Shown here piece after piece: positions 1 to 7,322 of a stretch of DNA of 11,113 bases (position 1 is its first letter; each line of letters opens with the position of its first letter). Under the pieces are notes generated by a model. The model did no database searches, had not been told where the DNA came from, and saw nothing but the letters and a program-made list of their open reading frames with translations. Origin of the DNA: Cyclobacteriaceae bacterium (GTDB lineage: Bacteria; Bacteroidota; Bacteroidia; Cytophagales; Cyclobacteriaceae); contig JAUUZS010000078.1 in the NCBI GenBank assembly GCA_030589835.1, positions 1 through 11,113 of the forward strand, given 5' to 3'. The position numbers and the translations under genes were made by a program.

Positions 1-108
1 CAATTATATATACTCAACAAGCATACCTTATTTATAAACTGCTGTATTTCTGCTATTTACAAAATTATTATTGGACATGACTATTAATAGCGCACACCTA
101 CAGGAAAT

Positions 109-126
109 TTATGAACGATTATGAAC
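109..126 (+). repeat. Two direct copies of TTATGAAC at 10-bp spacing
   Basis: The octamer TTATGAAC occurs at 109-116 and again at 119-126, so the copies sit one DNA helical turn apart on the same face. It lies about 40 bp upstream of the promoter-like element that precedes the helicase gene. Tandem half-sites at 10-11 bp spacing are typical of OmpR/PhoB-type response regulators bound as head-to-tail dimers, but an eight-base repeat in AT-rich DNA can also be chance. The repeat is seen directly; any regulatory role is inference. Confidence 0.35.
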
Positions 127-151
127 ACTACATCATTCGTGGGACAAATAA

Positions 152-166
152 TTAGAATCATTCTAA
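152..166. promoter_or_regulatory. 7-1-7 palindromic operator candidate (Fur/PerR-like geometry)
   Basis: TTAGAATCATTCTAA is a perfect 7-1-7 inverted repeat. Its geometry is that of Fur-superfamily boxes, and it differs from the PerR consensus TTATAATnATTATAA by one symmetric pair of bases. Its right arm shares three bases (164-166) with the predicted -7 element at 164-171, which suits a repressor that blocks RNA polymerase. The palindrome is seen directly. The regulator family is inference from the shape, and no regulator gene is present in the window. Confidence 0.45.
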
Positions 167-171
167 ATTTG
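164..171 (+). promoter_or_regulatory. Bacteroidota-type -7 promoter element for the SNF2 gene
   Basis: TAAATTTG matches the Bacteroidota primary-sigma -7 consensus TAnnTTTG at every fixed position. Transcription would start at about 176-180, giving a leader of roughly 75 bases before the ATG at 254. The partner -33 element (TTTG) is not clear: the expected zone around 138-144 has only TTCG or GTGG-like bases. The promoter may therefore be weak or activator-dependent. The overlapping palindrome suggests control by a repressor. Confidence 0.5.
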
Positions 172-253
172 ACCTAAATACCCTAAAAAACTGATAAAAA
201 TCAGATAATAATCAAGGAAGAAAGTCTTATCTTGCGAGTTGATTTTTTTAACT

Positions 254-3199
254 ATGAAGGTTTCAACATCAAATCCGTTCCGGATCATATATTCTCTTTT
301 TGAGCATGAATATCTTGGATATTTGTTCGAATCATTTGTTGTTCAGCTCGATGACAACGAAAAGCTCACGCTTCAACATCAAAACATCTCAGCAAAAAAT
401 GCTGGTGAATTCTCCAAGGCCCTGGACGAAAAGGATTATAAACTCATAGAACTCATGGACACCATCCAACAGGATGTAGTCATCAGAAAATTTTATAAAG
501 GCAAAATAAAGCCCCGGGACTTTTTCAGTAAAGTGTATAAAGGCGACAAGCCTGACCTTTTGTTGCAGGGTGAAATACAAAAGTACCTGGAAAAAAGACG
601 GGCGAATATATGTCAACAGATTTATGGTAAACGCCTTTTTGAAATGGGCAATGACGGTGAGCCGACCTGGAAAAAAATTAAAATTCTGGATCCTATCTCC
701 ACTATATTATTTCATTTTAGGCGCAACGATGATAACACACACTATTTTCCGACCATTAAGCACAACGACAAAAAAATAGAATTTTACGGCAGAAAATCGT
801 ATATCGTTTGCCGCAAACCGGCATTTATGGTATGCGATGATAAATTGTACAGCTTCGCCAAATTTGTTGATGGAAATAAACTGGTGCCATTTCTCAAGAA
901 GAAATTTGTACTTGTGCCCAAAAAAGTTGAGGACATGTATTACAAGAAATTCATCGCTCCTCTTGTTGCCGACTTTGATGTATATGCTAAAGGTTTTGAT
1001 ATCAAAACCGAAAAGCACCTGCCACAAACAAAAATTTCTATGTCTGAATTGGCATTAAACACAGCTCCGTCTCCAACCTTGTTTGGCGAACAAAACGGCA
1101 CAAAAAATAACGGCACAAAGGAGGAAATCAAAATTCTATTTGACGTCTCTTTCAATTATAATTCCTATAATTTTCGGACAGATAATGCCTCTGATATAAG
1201 TGTTAAAGTTGAAAAAGAGGGGGATAATTATACCTTTTTCAGAATAGTCAGGCAGATTAAAGAAGAACTAAGGGTGATCAACCTTTTAAAAGACCTGGGC
1301 CTTGACCTTAGAAATTCTAAATGTACGATATCTCAAGCCAGGGCTGTAGATTGGCTGTCAAGAAACAGGGATATTCTAACCGCAGAAAACATAACGCTCA
1401 TTCAAAAAAATGCTCAAAACAAAAAATACTTTATCGGAGCAGCTTCTATATCAATTGAAGTAAAGGAAAAGATTGATTGGTTTGACATTCATGCAGTCAT
1501 CAAATTTGGAGACTACGAAATTCCATTTAAAAATCTGAGAAATATTATTTTGAGAAAGGGGAATGAAGTCCTTTTGCCCAATGGGGAAATAGGGATCATC
1601 CCGGAGGCCTGGATTACACAGTATGCCGAGCTATTTGCCTTCCTTGATGACAATAAGACCAATGGCCACAACCTGGTACTCAGAAAACATCATCTGGCGC
1701 TGGTACAGGAACTGGAAACAGGAAATCTTGCCAAAGTGACCATGAGCAAAAAGCTCGAACAGCTCAGGGATTTTCAGCAAATTGAAAATGCCATTTTGCC
1801 AACTAATTTTGTCGGTGACCTGCGCCCTTACCAAAAAGCAGGGTTCAATTGGATGAACTTTCTGAATAAATACAAATTTGGAGGGTGCCTTGCGGATGAT
1901 ATGGGATTAGGGAAGACCGTTCAAACCCTTGCCATGTTACAACATATGAAAGAAAATGGGGAGACCATTCCATCATTTCTGGTCATGCCAACTTCCTTGT
2001 TGTACAATTGGGAATTGGAAGCTAAAAAATTTACCCCTGAACTAAAAGTGTATAATTATACCGGTACGAACAGAATCAAGGATGTTTCCTTGTTTATGGA
2101 TTATGATCTTATTTTAACTTCATACGGAATTACAAGATTGGATATTGATATACTGAAAGAATTTCATTTCAATTATGTGATATTAGATGAATCTCAAGCG
2201 ATTAAAAACCCAAACAGTAATATTTCTAAATGTGTAAAAAAACTTAACTCAAAAAACAAACTCATTTTAACCGGTACGCCACTGGAAAACAGCACGCTTG
2301 ACCTTTGGTCGCAAATGACATTTATAAACCCGGGATTACTAGGCAATCAATCATTTTTCAAAAAGGAATTCCTTCTTCCTATCGAAAAGCAAAATGATCA
2401 AAACAAAACAAAAAAGCTGTATTCTATCATAAAACCTTTCATACTCAGAAGGCATAAATCTCAGGTAGCCACCGAACTACCCGAAAAAGTAGAAAGCGTT
2501 AAATACTGCACGATGACTGAAATGCAGGAAAAACATTATGAAGAGGTGAAATCATATTTCCGAAATAAAATCCTTGAGCAAATCGAGCATTTCGGAGTAA
2601 AAAAGTCCAATATGATATTGCTCCAGGGACTCACCAAATTACGCCAGATCGCCAACCATCCTAAAATGGTTGAAACTGAATATGGTGGGGATTCGGGTAA
2701 ACTGGATGCGCTAAGCAGGATGATATTAAGTGCGATAAGTGAAAACCACAAAATACTGATATTTAGCCAGTTTGTTAAGCACCTTACTATTGTTAAGGAT
2801 TTTTTGATCAGTAAAAATATAGATTTCGCTTACCTTGATGGTTCTACAAAAAATCGCCAGGCCCAGGTAGAGCGGTTTCAAAATGAGGATGACCTGAAAT
2901 TGTTTTTAATATCGCTAAAGGCAGGTGGGCTTGGGCTAAACCTTACAAAGGCCGAATATGTGTTTATCCTTGATCCGTGGTGGAATCCGGCTGTAGAGCA
3001 ACAAGCTATTGACAGGGCGCATAGAATAGGACAGGAAAATAAAGTATTTACATATAAATTTATCACCAAGAACACTGTTGAAGAAAAAATACTAAACCTT
3101 CAACGACGAAAAATGAAACTCGCTTCAGACCTGATTACCACCGAAGAAAGTTTTGTAAAGAATCTGTCGAAGACGGATATCGAGCTTTTGCTTGAGTAG
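254..3199 (+). CDS. SNF2/RapA-family helicase-like ATPase (DEAD/DEAH superfamily 2)
   Basis: Predicted DNA-dependent ATPase/translocase that remodels protein-DNA or polymerase-DNA complexes; its target in this organism is unknown. From ATG254 it is 981 residues. The C-terminal half holds the complete SF2 motor. Motif I is DDMGLGKT (residues 548-555), motif II is DESQ (645-648) in place of the commoner DEAQ/DEAH, and motif III is TGTP (673-676). The second lobe has the SLKAGGLGLNL stretch and motif VI DRAHRIGQ (920-927). The first ~500 residues are the long N-terminal region typical of Bacteroidota SNF2 proteins; I recognise no further domain and no SWIM-type zinc cluster in it. A TTG at 239 would add five residues, but ATG254 gives the MKVST start I expect for this family and is preferred. 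AAGGAAG at 214-220 is too far upstream to decide. It has its own promoter and converges on the methyltransferase gene. Confidence 0.93.
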   Translation: MKVSTSNPFRIIYSLFEHEYLGYLFESFVVQLDDNEKLTLQHQNISAKNAGEFSKALDEKDYKLIELMDTIQQDVVIRKFYKGKIKPRDFFSKVYKGDKPDLLLQGEIQKYLEKRRANICQQIYGKRLFEMGNDGEPTWKKIKILDPISTILFHFRRNDDNTHYFPTIKHNDKKIEFYGRKSYIVCRKPAFMVCDDKLYSFAKFVDGNKLVPFLKKKFVLVPKKVEDMYYKKFIAPLVADFDVYAKGFDIKTEKHLPQTKISMSELALNTAPSPTLFGEQNGTKNNGTKEEIKILFDVSFNYNSYNFRTDNASDISVKVEKEGDNYTFFRIVRQIKEELRVINLLKDLGLDLRNSKCTISQARAVDWLSRNRDILTAENITLIQKNAQNKKYFIGAASISIEVKEKIDWFDIHAVIKFGDYEIPFKNLRNIILRKGNEVLLPNGEIGIIPEAWITQYAELFAFLDDNKTNGHNLVLRKHHLALVQELETGNLAKVTMSKKLEQLRDFQQIENAILPTNFVGDLRPYQKAGFNWMNFLNKYKFGGCLADDMGLGKTVQTLAMLQHMKENGETIPSFLVMPTSLLYNWELEAKKFTPELKVYNYTGTNRIKDVSLFMDYDLILTSYGITRLDIDILKEFHFNYVILDESQAIKNPNSNISKCVKKLNSKNKLILTGTPLENSTLDLWSQMTFINPGLLGNQSFFKKEFLLPIEKQNDQNKTKKLYSIIKPFILRRHKSQVATELPEKVESVKYCTMTEMQEKHYEEVKSYFRNKILEQIEHFGVKKSNMILLQGLTKLRQIANHPKMVETEYGGDSGKLDALSRMILSAISENHKILIFSQFVKHLTIVKDFLISKNIDFAYLDGSTKNRQAQVERFQNEDDLKLFLISLKAGGLGLNLTKAEYVFILDPWWNPAVEQQAIDRAHRIGQENKVFTYKFITKNTVEEKILNLQRRKMKLASDLITTEESFVKNLSKTDIELLLE

Positions 3200-3202
3200 T
3201 TT

Positions 3203-3237
3203 CTGGGCGCTGGGTGCTAGGTACTGGGTGCTAGCCA
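3203..3237. repeat. Degenerate heptanucleotide tandem repeat, five units
   Basis: The gap between the two convergent genes is five consecutive seven-base units: CTGGGCG, CTGGGTG, CTAGGTA, CTGGGTG and CTAGCCA, followed by CTA, which is the methyltransferase stop codon read on the other strand. It is also visible as two 11-bp copies of CTGGGTGCTAG at 3210-3220 and 3224-3234. The GC-rich repeat stands out from the AT-rich spacers elsewhere in the window. No hairpin with a T-run is visible here, so I cannot point to a classical terminator for either convergent gene. Confidence 0.75.
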
Positions 3238-4380
3238 CTAATACAACTCATACTCCAGTAATCGGCATTCGATCTTGCCATTATAAAAAGGCATACGTCT
3301 TTTGGTGCGCAATCCTACTTTTTTACCCAAATCCATATTACCGGTAAAAATATACCCGAAGTATCCATTGCACTTTTGCTTCAGGAAATCTCCTATCTGT
3401 TGATACGTATTTTCCAGCTGGCTAATCCTGCCCATACGCTCACCATATTCAGGATTAAAAACCACCACTCCCGGGCCTGGTGGAATCTCTGTTTCTTCAA
3501 ATGAACAGACTTTAAAATCAATGAGGTGGTCTACCCCTGCCATCTTTGCATTTTCCCTGGCAATAATTACTGCATCTCGGCTTATGTCTGTGGCTATGAT
3601 TTTGAAATCCAATTTATTTGAACCTTTCTCTACTTCAACTTTTTCCTTCACTTTACTCCAATCATCGGCTTCGAAATTGACAATATGTTGAAACCCGTAG
3701 TTTTCTCTGAATGCTCCGGGATAAATCCCCAATGCCATCAAAGCGGCTTCAATCGCAAGGGTTCCGCTGCCACACATGGGAACTACAAAATGACTCTTTC
3801 TATCCCATCGGCTTTCGCTGATAATGGCTGCCGCCAGATTTTCCATAAGTGGCGCCGTACCAGGATTTTTTCGATATCCATGCTTTGCGAGGGTCTGTCC
3901 TGAAGTATCGATAAAAAGCTCAACATCTTCATTCATCCAGCGCATAAAAATCACTGCCTGATCTTTTTCCGGACCCGTATCCGGTCGTTTGTCCACTTTT
4001 TCCATAAACCTGTCGGCAATGGCATCTTTGAGCTTTAAATTGCCAAATCTTGTATCTCTGATAAATTTATTCTTAATAAATGAATCAATACTAAAATATC
4101 CGTCTTCTTTGAGTATTTCCTCCCATGGAATTTTTTTTGCGTTTTTATATAAATGATTTGGGTGAATTGCCCGAAATGAAGTGATGTGCCAAAATACACG
4201 ATTTGCTGATCTGAGCATATAATTCAATTTCATGACATCATTGAAATCTCCTGATGTAATCACTGCTTTTGGGTCTGCTTTTTCGACCTCAAATCCCAAT
4301 CCTTCAAGCTCGTGTGTTAAGGCAATATCCAAGCCCGGTGAGCAACTGACTACGATTCTATTTTTTTGATTTAGCTCCAT
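3238..4380 (-). CDS. THUMP-domain class I SAM-dependent RNA methyltransferase, RlmL-like
   Basis: Predicted 23S rRNA guanine-N2 methyltransferase of the RlmL (YcbY N-terminal half) family, acting on rRNA in the cytoplasm with S-adenosylmethionine. From ATG4380 it is 380 residues. An N-terminal THUMP-type RNA-binding region covers about 40-160. The family block HGYRKNPGTAPLMENLAAA is at 167-185. SAM motif I reads PMCGSGT (201-207), the acidic-loop strand ATDIS is at 263-267, and the catalytic motif is NPEYGER (309-315). The C-terminus (MPFYNGKIECRLLEYEL) is typical. Unlike E. coli RlmKL (about 700 residues) it lacks the second, RlmK methyltransferase half. Two departures stand out: the catalytic NPPY is NPEY, and the Asp often found before PMCGSGT is Val. 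A TTG at 4401 would add seven residues but falls inside the terminator hairpin loop, so ATG4380 is preferred. Family confidence is high; the exact target base is inferred. Confidence 0.9.
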   Translation of the reverse strand: MELNQKNRIVVSCSPGLDIALTHELEGLGFEVEKADPKAVITSGDFNDVMKLNYMLRSANRVFWHITSFRAIHPNHLYKNAKKIPWEEILKEDGYFSIDSFIKNKFIRDTRFGNLKLKDAIADRFMEKVDKRPDTGPEKDQAVIFMRWMNEDVELFIDTSGQTLAKHGYRKNPGTAPLMENLAAAIISESRWDRKSHFVVPMCGSGTLAIEAALMALGIYPGAFRENYGFQHIVNFEADDWSKVKEKVEVEKGSNKLDFKIIATDISRDAVIIARENAKMAGVDHLIDFKVCSFEETEIPPGPGVVVFNPEYGERMGRISQLENTYQQIGDFLKQKCNGYFGYIFTGNMDLGKKVGLRTKRRMPFYNGKIECRLLEYELY

Positions 4381-4387
4381 ATGAATT

Positions 4388-4411
4388 AAAAAAGGGGACA
4401 AAAGCCCCCTT
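4388..4411 (-). terminator. Rho-independent terminator-like hairpin just upstream of the methyltransferase start
   Basis: Read on the minus strand, AAGGGG (4411-4406) pairs perfectly with CCCCTT (4397-4392) across an eight-base loop, and the T-run continues to 4388. This is a standard intrinsic terminator for transcripts coming from sdhB, whose stop codon is about 200 bp upstream. Only seven bases separate the T-run from the methyltransferase ATG, so the hairpin also lies in that gene's 5' region and could act as an attenuator or affect initiation. Termination is well supported by the sequence; attenuation is speculation. Confidence 0.7.
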
Positions 4412-4420
4412 AAATATATT

Positions 4421-4585
4421 TAGTTCCTGAACGGAAACACATCAATATTATAAATGTTTTTTATTGCGATCATTTTTATTTTTTTTAATCGCCTGATACT
4501 TAGGCATCACCTCATAAAAAGAAATAATAAATCTCATCAATAAAAATTCATTTTGTAAAAAATGTCTGTTTCCGGTCAGGAACTA
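4421..4585. repeat. 165-bp segment bounded by 19-bp inverted repeats (MITE-like or long hairpin)
   Basis: The left arm TAGTTCCTGAACGGAAACA (4421-4439) is the reverse complement of 4567-4585 at 18 of 19 positions. The 127-bp interior is AT-rich and non-coding, with a smaller GCGAT/ATCGC pair (4466-4470 and 4488-4492). Both ends are bounded by TA, as expected if a small non-autonomous element had used a TA target in the manner of IS630/Tc1-type transposons; no longer target duplication is visible. It would be transcribed as the 3' untranslated region of sdhB and could fold into a long-range stem. Element and structured RNA are both possible; a single copy cannot separate them. Confidence 0.55.
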
Positions 4586-4606
4586 TCTATTAATAATGTA
4601 ATAAAC

Positions 4607-5362
4607 TTATGATGTTAAGGCCGCAGAAAAATAATCCCTGTTCATCCTGGCAATATTTGAGAGATCTATTCCTTTAGGGCACTCTGCCGAACATGCCCCG
4701 GTATTGGTACACGCACCAAAACCTTCGGCGTCCATTTGCTCAACCATTGCCAGCGCTCTTTTCGCTCTTTCAGTCTGACCTTGTGGTAACAGCGCAAGTT
4801 GGGAGATTTTCGCACTGACAAACAGCATCGCTGAGGCATTTTTACACGCTGCAACGCAAGCCCCACAACCAATACATGAGGCCGCATCCATTGCCAAATC
4901 AGCATCTTGCTTCGGAATTGGAATCGCATTGGCATCCTGAACAGCACCCGTATTTATAGATATATAACCTCCTGCCTGTATAATCCGATCAAAAGCAGTA
5001 CGGTCAATAATCAAATCTTTGGTCACCGGAAAAGCCTTTGATCTCCAGGGCTCAATGGTGATGGTTGTACCATCAGCAAAGGTACGCATGTGCAACTGGC
5101 AGACCGTAATTTCCTCCTCAGGGCCATGAGGCCGTCCGTTGATGAATAAACTACACATCCCACAAATACCTTCACGGCAATCATGATCAAAATGTACAGG
5201 ATCTTCACCCTTTTCAGAAAGCTCCTCATTGAGAATATCAAGCATTTCCAAAAAAGAACTGCCTGTAGAGATATTATTGACTTCGTAGGTTTTTAATGCT
5301 CCTTTACTCTGTGCGTTTGGCTGTCGCCATATTTTTAAGGTATAATTCCTTACTTTTTCCAT
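4607..5362 (-). CDS. sdhB: Succinate dehydrogenase / fumarate reductase iron-sulfur subunit
   Basis: Iron-sulfur subunit of complex II, carrying electrons from the flavin in SdhA to the quinone site and hemes of SdhC at the inner face of the cytoplasmic membrane. It has 251 residues, a normal length. The N-terminal ferredoxin domain has the [2Fe-2S] ligands C62, C67, C70 and C88, with CREGICGMC at 62-70. The C-terminal domain has [11 protein letters not shown] (C163, C166, C169, C173) and C218, C224 and C228. By comparison with E. coli SdhB, the [4Fe-4S] cluster should use C163, C166, C169 and C228, and the [3Fe-4S] cluster C173, C218 and C224. All expected ligands are present, so it should be functional. 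Its ATG overlaps the sdhA stop by one base (TAATG on the minus strand), suggesting translational coupling. It is the last gene of sdhCAB. Confidence 0.97.
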   Translation of the reverse strand: MEKVRNYTLKIWRQPNAQSKGALKTYEVNNISTGSSFLEMLDILNEELSEKGEDPVHFDHDCREGICGMCSLFINGRPHGPEEEITVCQLHMRTFADGTTITIEPWRSKAFPVTKDLIIDRTAFDRIIQAGGYISINTGAVQDANAIPIPKQDADLAMDAASCIGCGACVAACKNASAMLFVSAKISQLALLPQGQTERAKRALAMVEQMDAEGFGACTNTGACSAECPKGIDLSNIARMNRDYFSAALTS

Positions 5363-7296
5363 TACTTATAGCTTCTTTGAGTGAGTTTTACATTTTCGAA
5401 TACAAGTTCTTCTTTATGAAGGCTGGCAGGCTTGTCATCTCCCTGGAATTCCCATGCCGATACGTAGGCAAAATTGGCATCATCTCTTTTGGCCTCTCCA
5501 TCCTCTGTCTGGCTTTCATCCCTGAAGTGGCCTCCGCATGATTCATTACGATCCAATGCATCGTCCACCATCAGCTCTCCAAGCTCCATGAAATCAGCTA
5601 CCCGAAGTGCTTTTTCAAGTGTCATATTCAACTCTTCGTTAACACCCAGCACCTTCACATCTTTCCAGTATTCTTCTCTTAATTTCTGAATCTCAACTTT
5701 TGCTTCTTTCAGGCCTTTTTCATTTCTGGACATTCCACATTTCTCCCACATGATCTTACCAAGCTCTTTATGGAATTGATCCACTGTTTTCTTTCCATCA
5801 ATATTCAGAAGTTTATCAATACGGTCTTTAATCTCCTTTTCAGCTTCCTTAAATGCCGCATGATCGGTAGATACTTTATCGTTTGACATTCCCGCCAGGT
5901 AATCTCCAATTGTTGAAGGAATCACAAAATAGCCATCTGCCAATCCTTGCATCAAGGCAGAGGCGCCTAGCCGGTTGGCTCCGTGATCTGAGAAATTACA
6001 CTCCCCTGTTGCAAACAATCCGGGAATGGTGGTTTGAAGGTTGTAATCAACCCAAAGCCCTCCCATAGTATAGTGAACTGCTGGATAGATCATCATTGGC
6101 GTTTCGTAGGGATTCTGTGCGGTGATCATCTCATACATCTGGAATAAGTTTCCGTATTTCTCTTTAATAACATCAATGCCATCACGTTCAATGGCATCCC
6201 TGAAATCAAGGAATACTGCCAGGCCTGTCTCTCCGACTCCCTTGCCTTCATCACAAATATTCTTAGCATTTCGCGACGCTACATCCCTGGGGACTAAGTT
6301 CCCGAACGAAGGGTAAATTCGTTCCAAATAGTAATCTCTATCTTCTTCAGGAAGATCGGAAGGTTTAATTTTTCCCTTTTGAAGTTCAGCGGCAATCTCT
6401 TTTGTTTTTGGCACCCATACCCTGCCATCATTTCTCAATGACTCTGACATCAAGGTCAGCTTTGATTGCTGATCGCCGTGAACAGGAATACAAGTCGGAT
6501 GGATTTGTGTGAAACATGGATTGCCAAAAAATGCTCCTTTTTTATAGGCCCTCCAAACGGCAGATCCGTTACAGCCCATTGCATTGGTAGAAAGGAAAAA
6601 TACATTTCCATAACCACCTGTTGCCAAAACGACCGTATGGGCACTGTGCGATTCTATTGTTCCGGTAACAAGGTTTCTTGTAATTATACCTCTTGCTTTA
6701 CCATCGACGATCACTACATCAAGCATCTCATTTCTGGTATACATCGTTACCTTTCCGGTTGATATTTGCCGAGTCAATGCAGAGTAGGCACCCAATAACA
6801 ATTGTTGTCCTGTTTGTCCGCGAGCATAAAATGTCCGGGATACTTGTGCGCCACCAAAAGATCTGTTGTCTAATAAGCCTCCGTATTCCCTGGCAAAGGG
6901 AACCCCCTGTGCCACACATTGATCAATAATGTTGTTGCTCACCTCTGCCAGCCGATACACATTGGCTTCTCTGGATCTGTAGTCCCCTCCTTTTACGGTA
7001 TCGTAAAAAAGACGGAAAATACTATCGCCGTCATTCTTGTAGTTTTTGGCGGCATTGATTCCGCCTTGAGCAGCAATACTGTGCGCCCTTCTGGGACTAT
7101 CCTGGTAGCAGAATGCTTTAACGTTGTAACCAAGCTCACCAAACGAGGCCGCAGCTGCGCCTCCTGCAAGTCCTGTACCTACAACAATTATATCGTATTT
7201 TCTCTTGTTAGCCGGATTGACCAACTTTAAGTTGAATTTGTGTTTCGTCCATTTTTCGGCCAATGGGCCTTTTGGTATTTTCGAATCAAGGGACAT
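5362..7296 (-). CDS. sdhA: Succinate dehydrogenase / fumarate reductase flavoprotein subunit
   Basis: Catalytic flavoprotein of complex II, oxidising succinate to fumarate in the TCA cycle. It has 644 residues, a usual length for the B. subtilis/Wolinella-like type. The FAD-binding GTGLAGG is at 40-46. H72, in [13 protein letters not shown], is the expected covalent FAD attachment site. The substrate-site pieces are HPT (266-268), R288, the proton-shuttling R337 in VPRDVASR, and H408 in HYTMGG. The FAD-contacting [14 protein letters not shown] is at 431-444. No key residue is missing. Start ATG7296 lies 26 bp after the sdhC stop, with no clear Shine-Dalgarno but an A/T-rich upstream stretch, as is common in this phylum. 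It is the middle gene of the operon and overlaps sdhB by one base. Sequence alone does not exclude fumarate reduction, but gene order and anchor type favour succinate dehydrogenase. Confidence 0.97.
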   Translation of the reverse strand: MSLDSKIPKGPLAEKWTKHKFNLKLVNPANKRKYDIIVVGTGLAGGAAAASFGELGYNVKAFCYQDSPRRAHSIAAQGGINAAKNYKNDGDSIFRLFYDTVKGGDYRSREANVYRLAEVSNNIIDQCVAQGVPFAREYGGLLDNRSFGGAQVSRTFYARGQTGQQLLLGAYSALTRQISTGKVTMYTRNEMLDVVIVDGKARGIITRNLVTGTIESHSAHTVVLATGGYGNVFFLSTNAMGCNGSAVWRAYKKGAFFGNPCFTQIHPTCIPVHGDQQSKLTLMSESLRNDGRVWVPKTKEIAAELQKGKIKPSDLPEEDRDYYLERIYPSFGNLVPRDVASRNAKNICDEGKGVGETGLAVFLDFRDAIERDGIDVIKEKYGNLFQMYEMITAQNPYETPMMIYPAVHYTMGGLWVDYNLQTTIPGLFATGECNFSDHGANRLGASALMQGLADGYFVIPSTIGDYLAGMSNDKVSTDHAAFKEAEKEIKDRIDKLLNIDGKKTVDQFHKELGKIMWEKCGMSRNEKGLKEAKVEIQKLREEYWKDVKVLGVNEELNMTLEKALRVADFMELGELMVDDALDRNESCGGHFRDESQTEDGEAKRDDANFAYVSAWEFQGDDKPASLHKEELVFENVKLTQRSYK

Positions 7297-7322
7297 AATA
7301 TATTTGTTTATTTATTGCAAGA

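Noticed and set aside
77..177. Two tiny overlapping reading frames (77-124, 15 codons; 121-177, 18 codons) joined by an ATGA overlap.
   Set aside because: They have no ribosome-binding site, the second runs through the palindrome and -7 box, and such lengths arise by chance; no leader-peptide features such as codon runs are visible.
191..204. Small hairpin CTGAT-AAAA-ATCAG in the SNF2 leader.
   Set aside because: A five-base A/T-rich stem without a T-run is too weak to call a terminator or regulatory structure.
254..4380. A DNA defence island built around the SNF2 ATPase (DISARM-like or similar).
   Set aside because: The neighbours are an rRNA methyltransferase and complex II; there is no DNA methyltransferase, nuclease, phospholipase D or DUF1998 partner in the window.
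5362..7296. Reading sdhCAB as a fumarate reductase operon.
   Set aside because: Sequence motifs are shared by both enzymes, but the anchor family and the aerobic Bacteroidota setting favour succinate dehydrogenase; direction cannot be proved from sequence.
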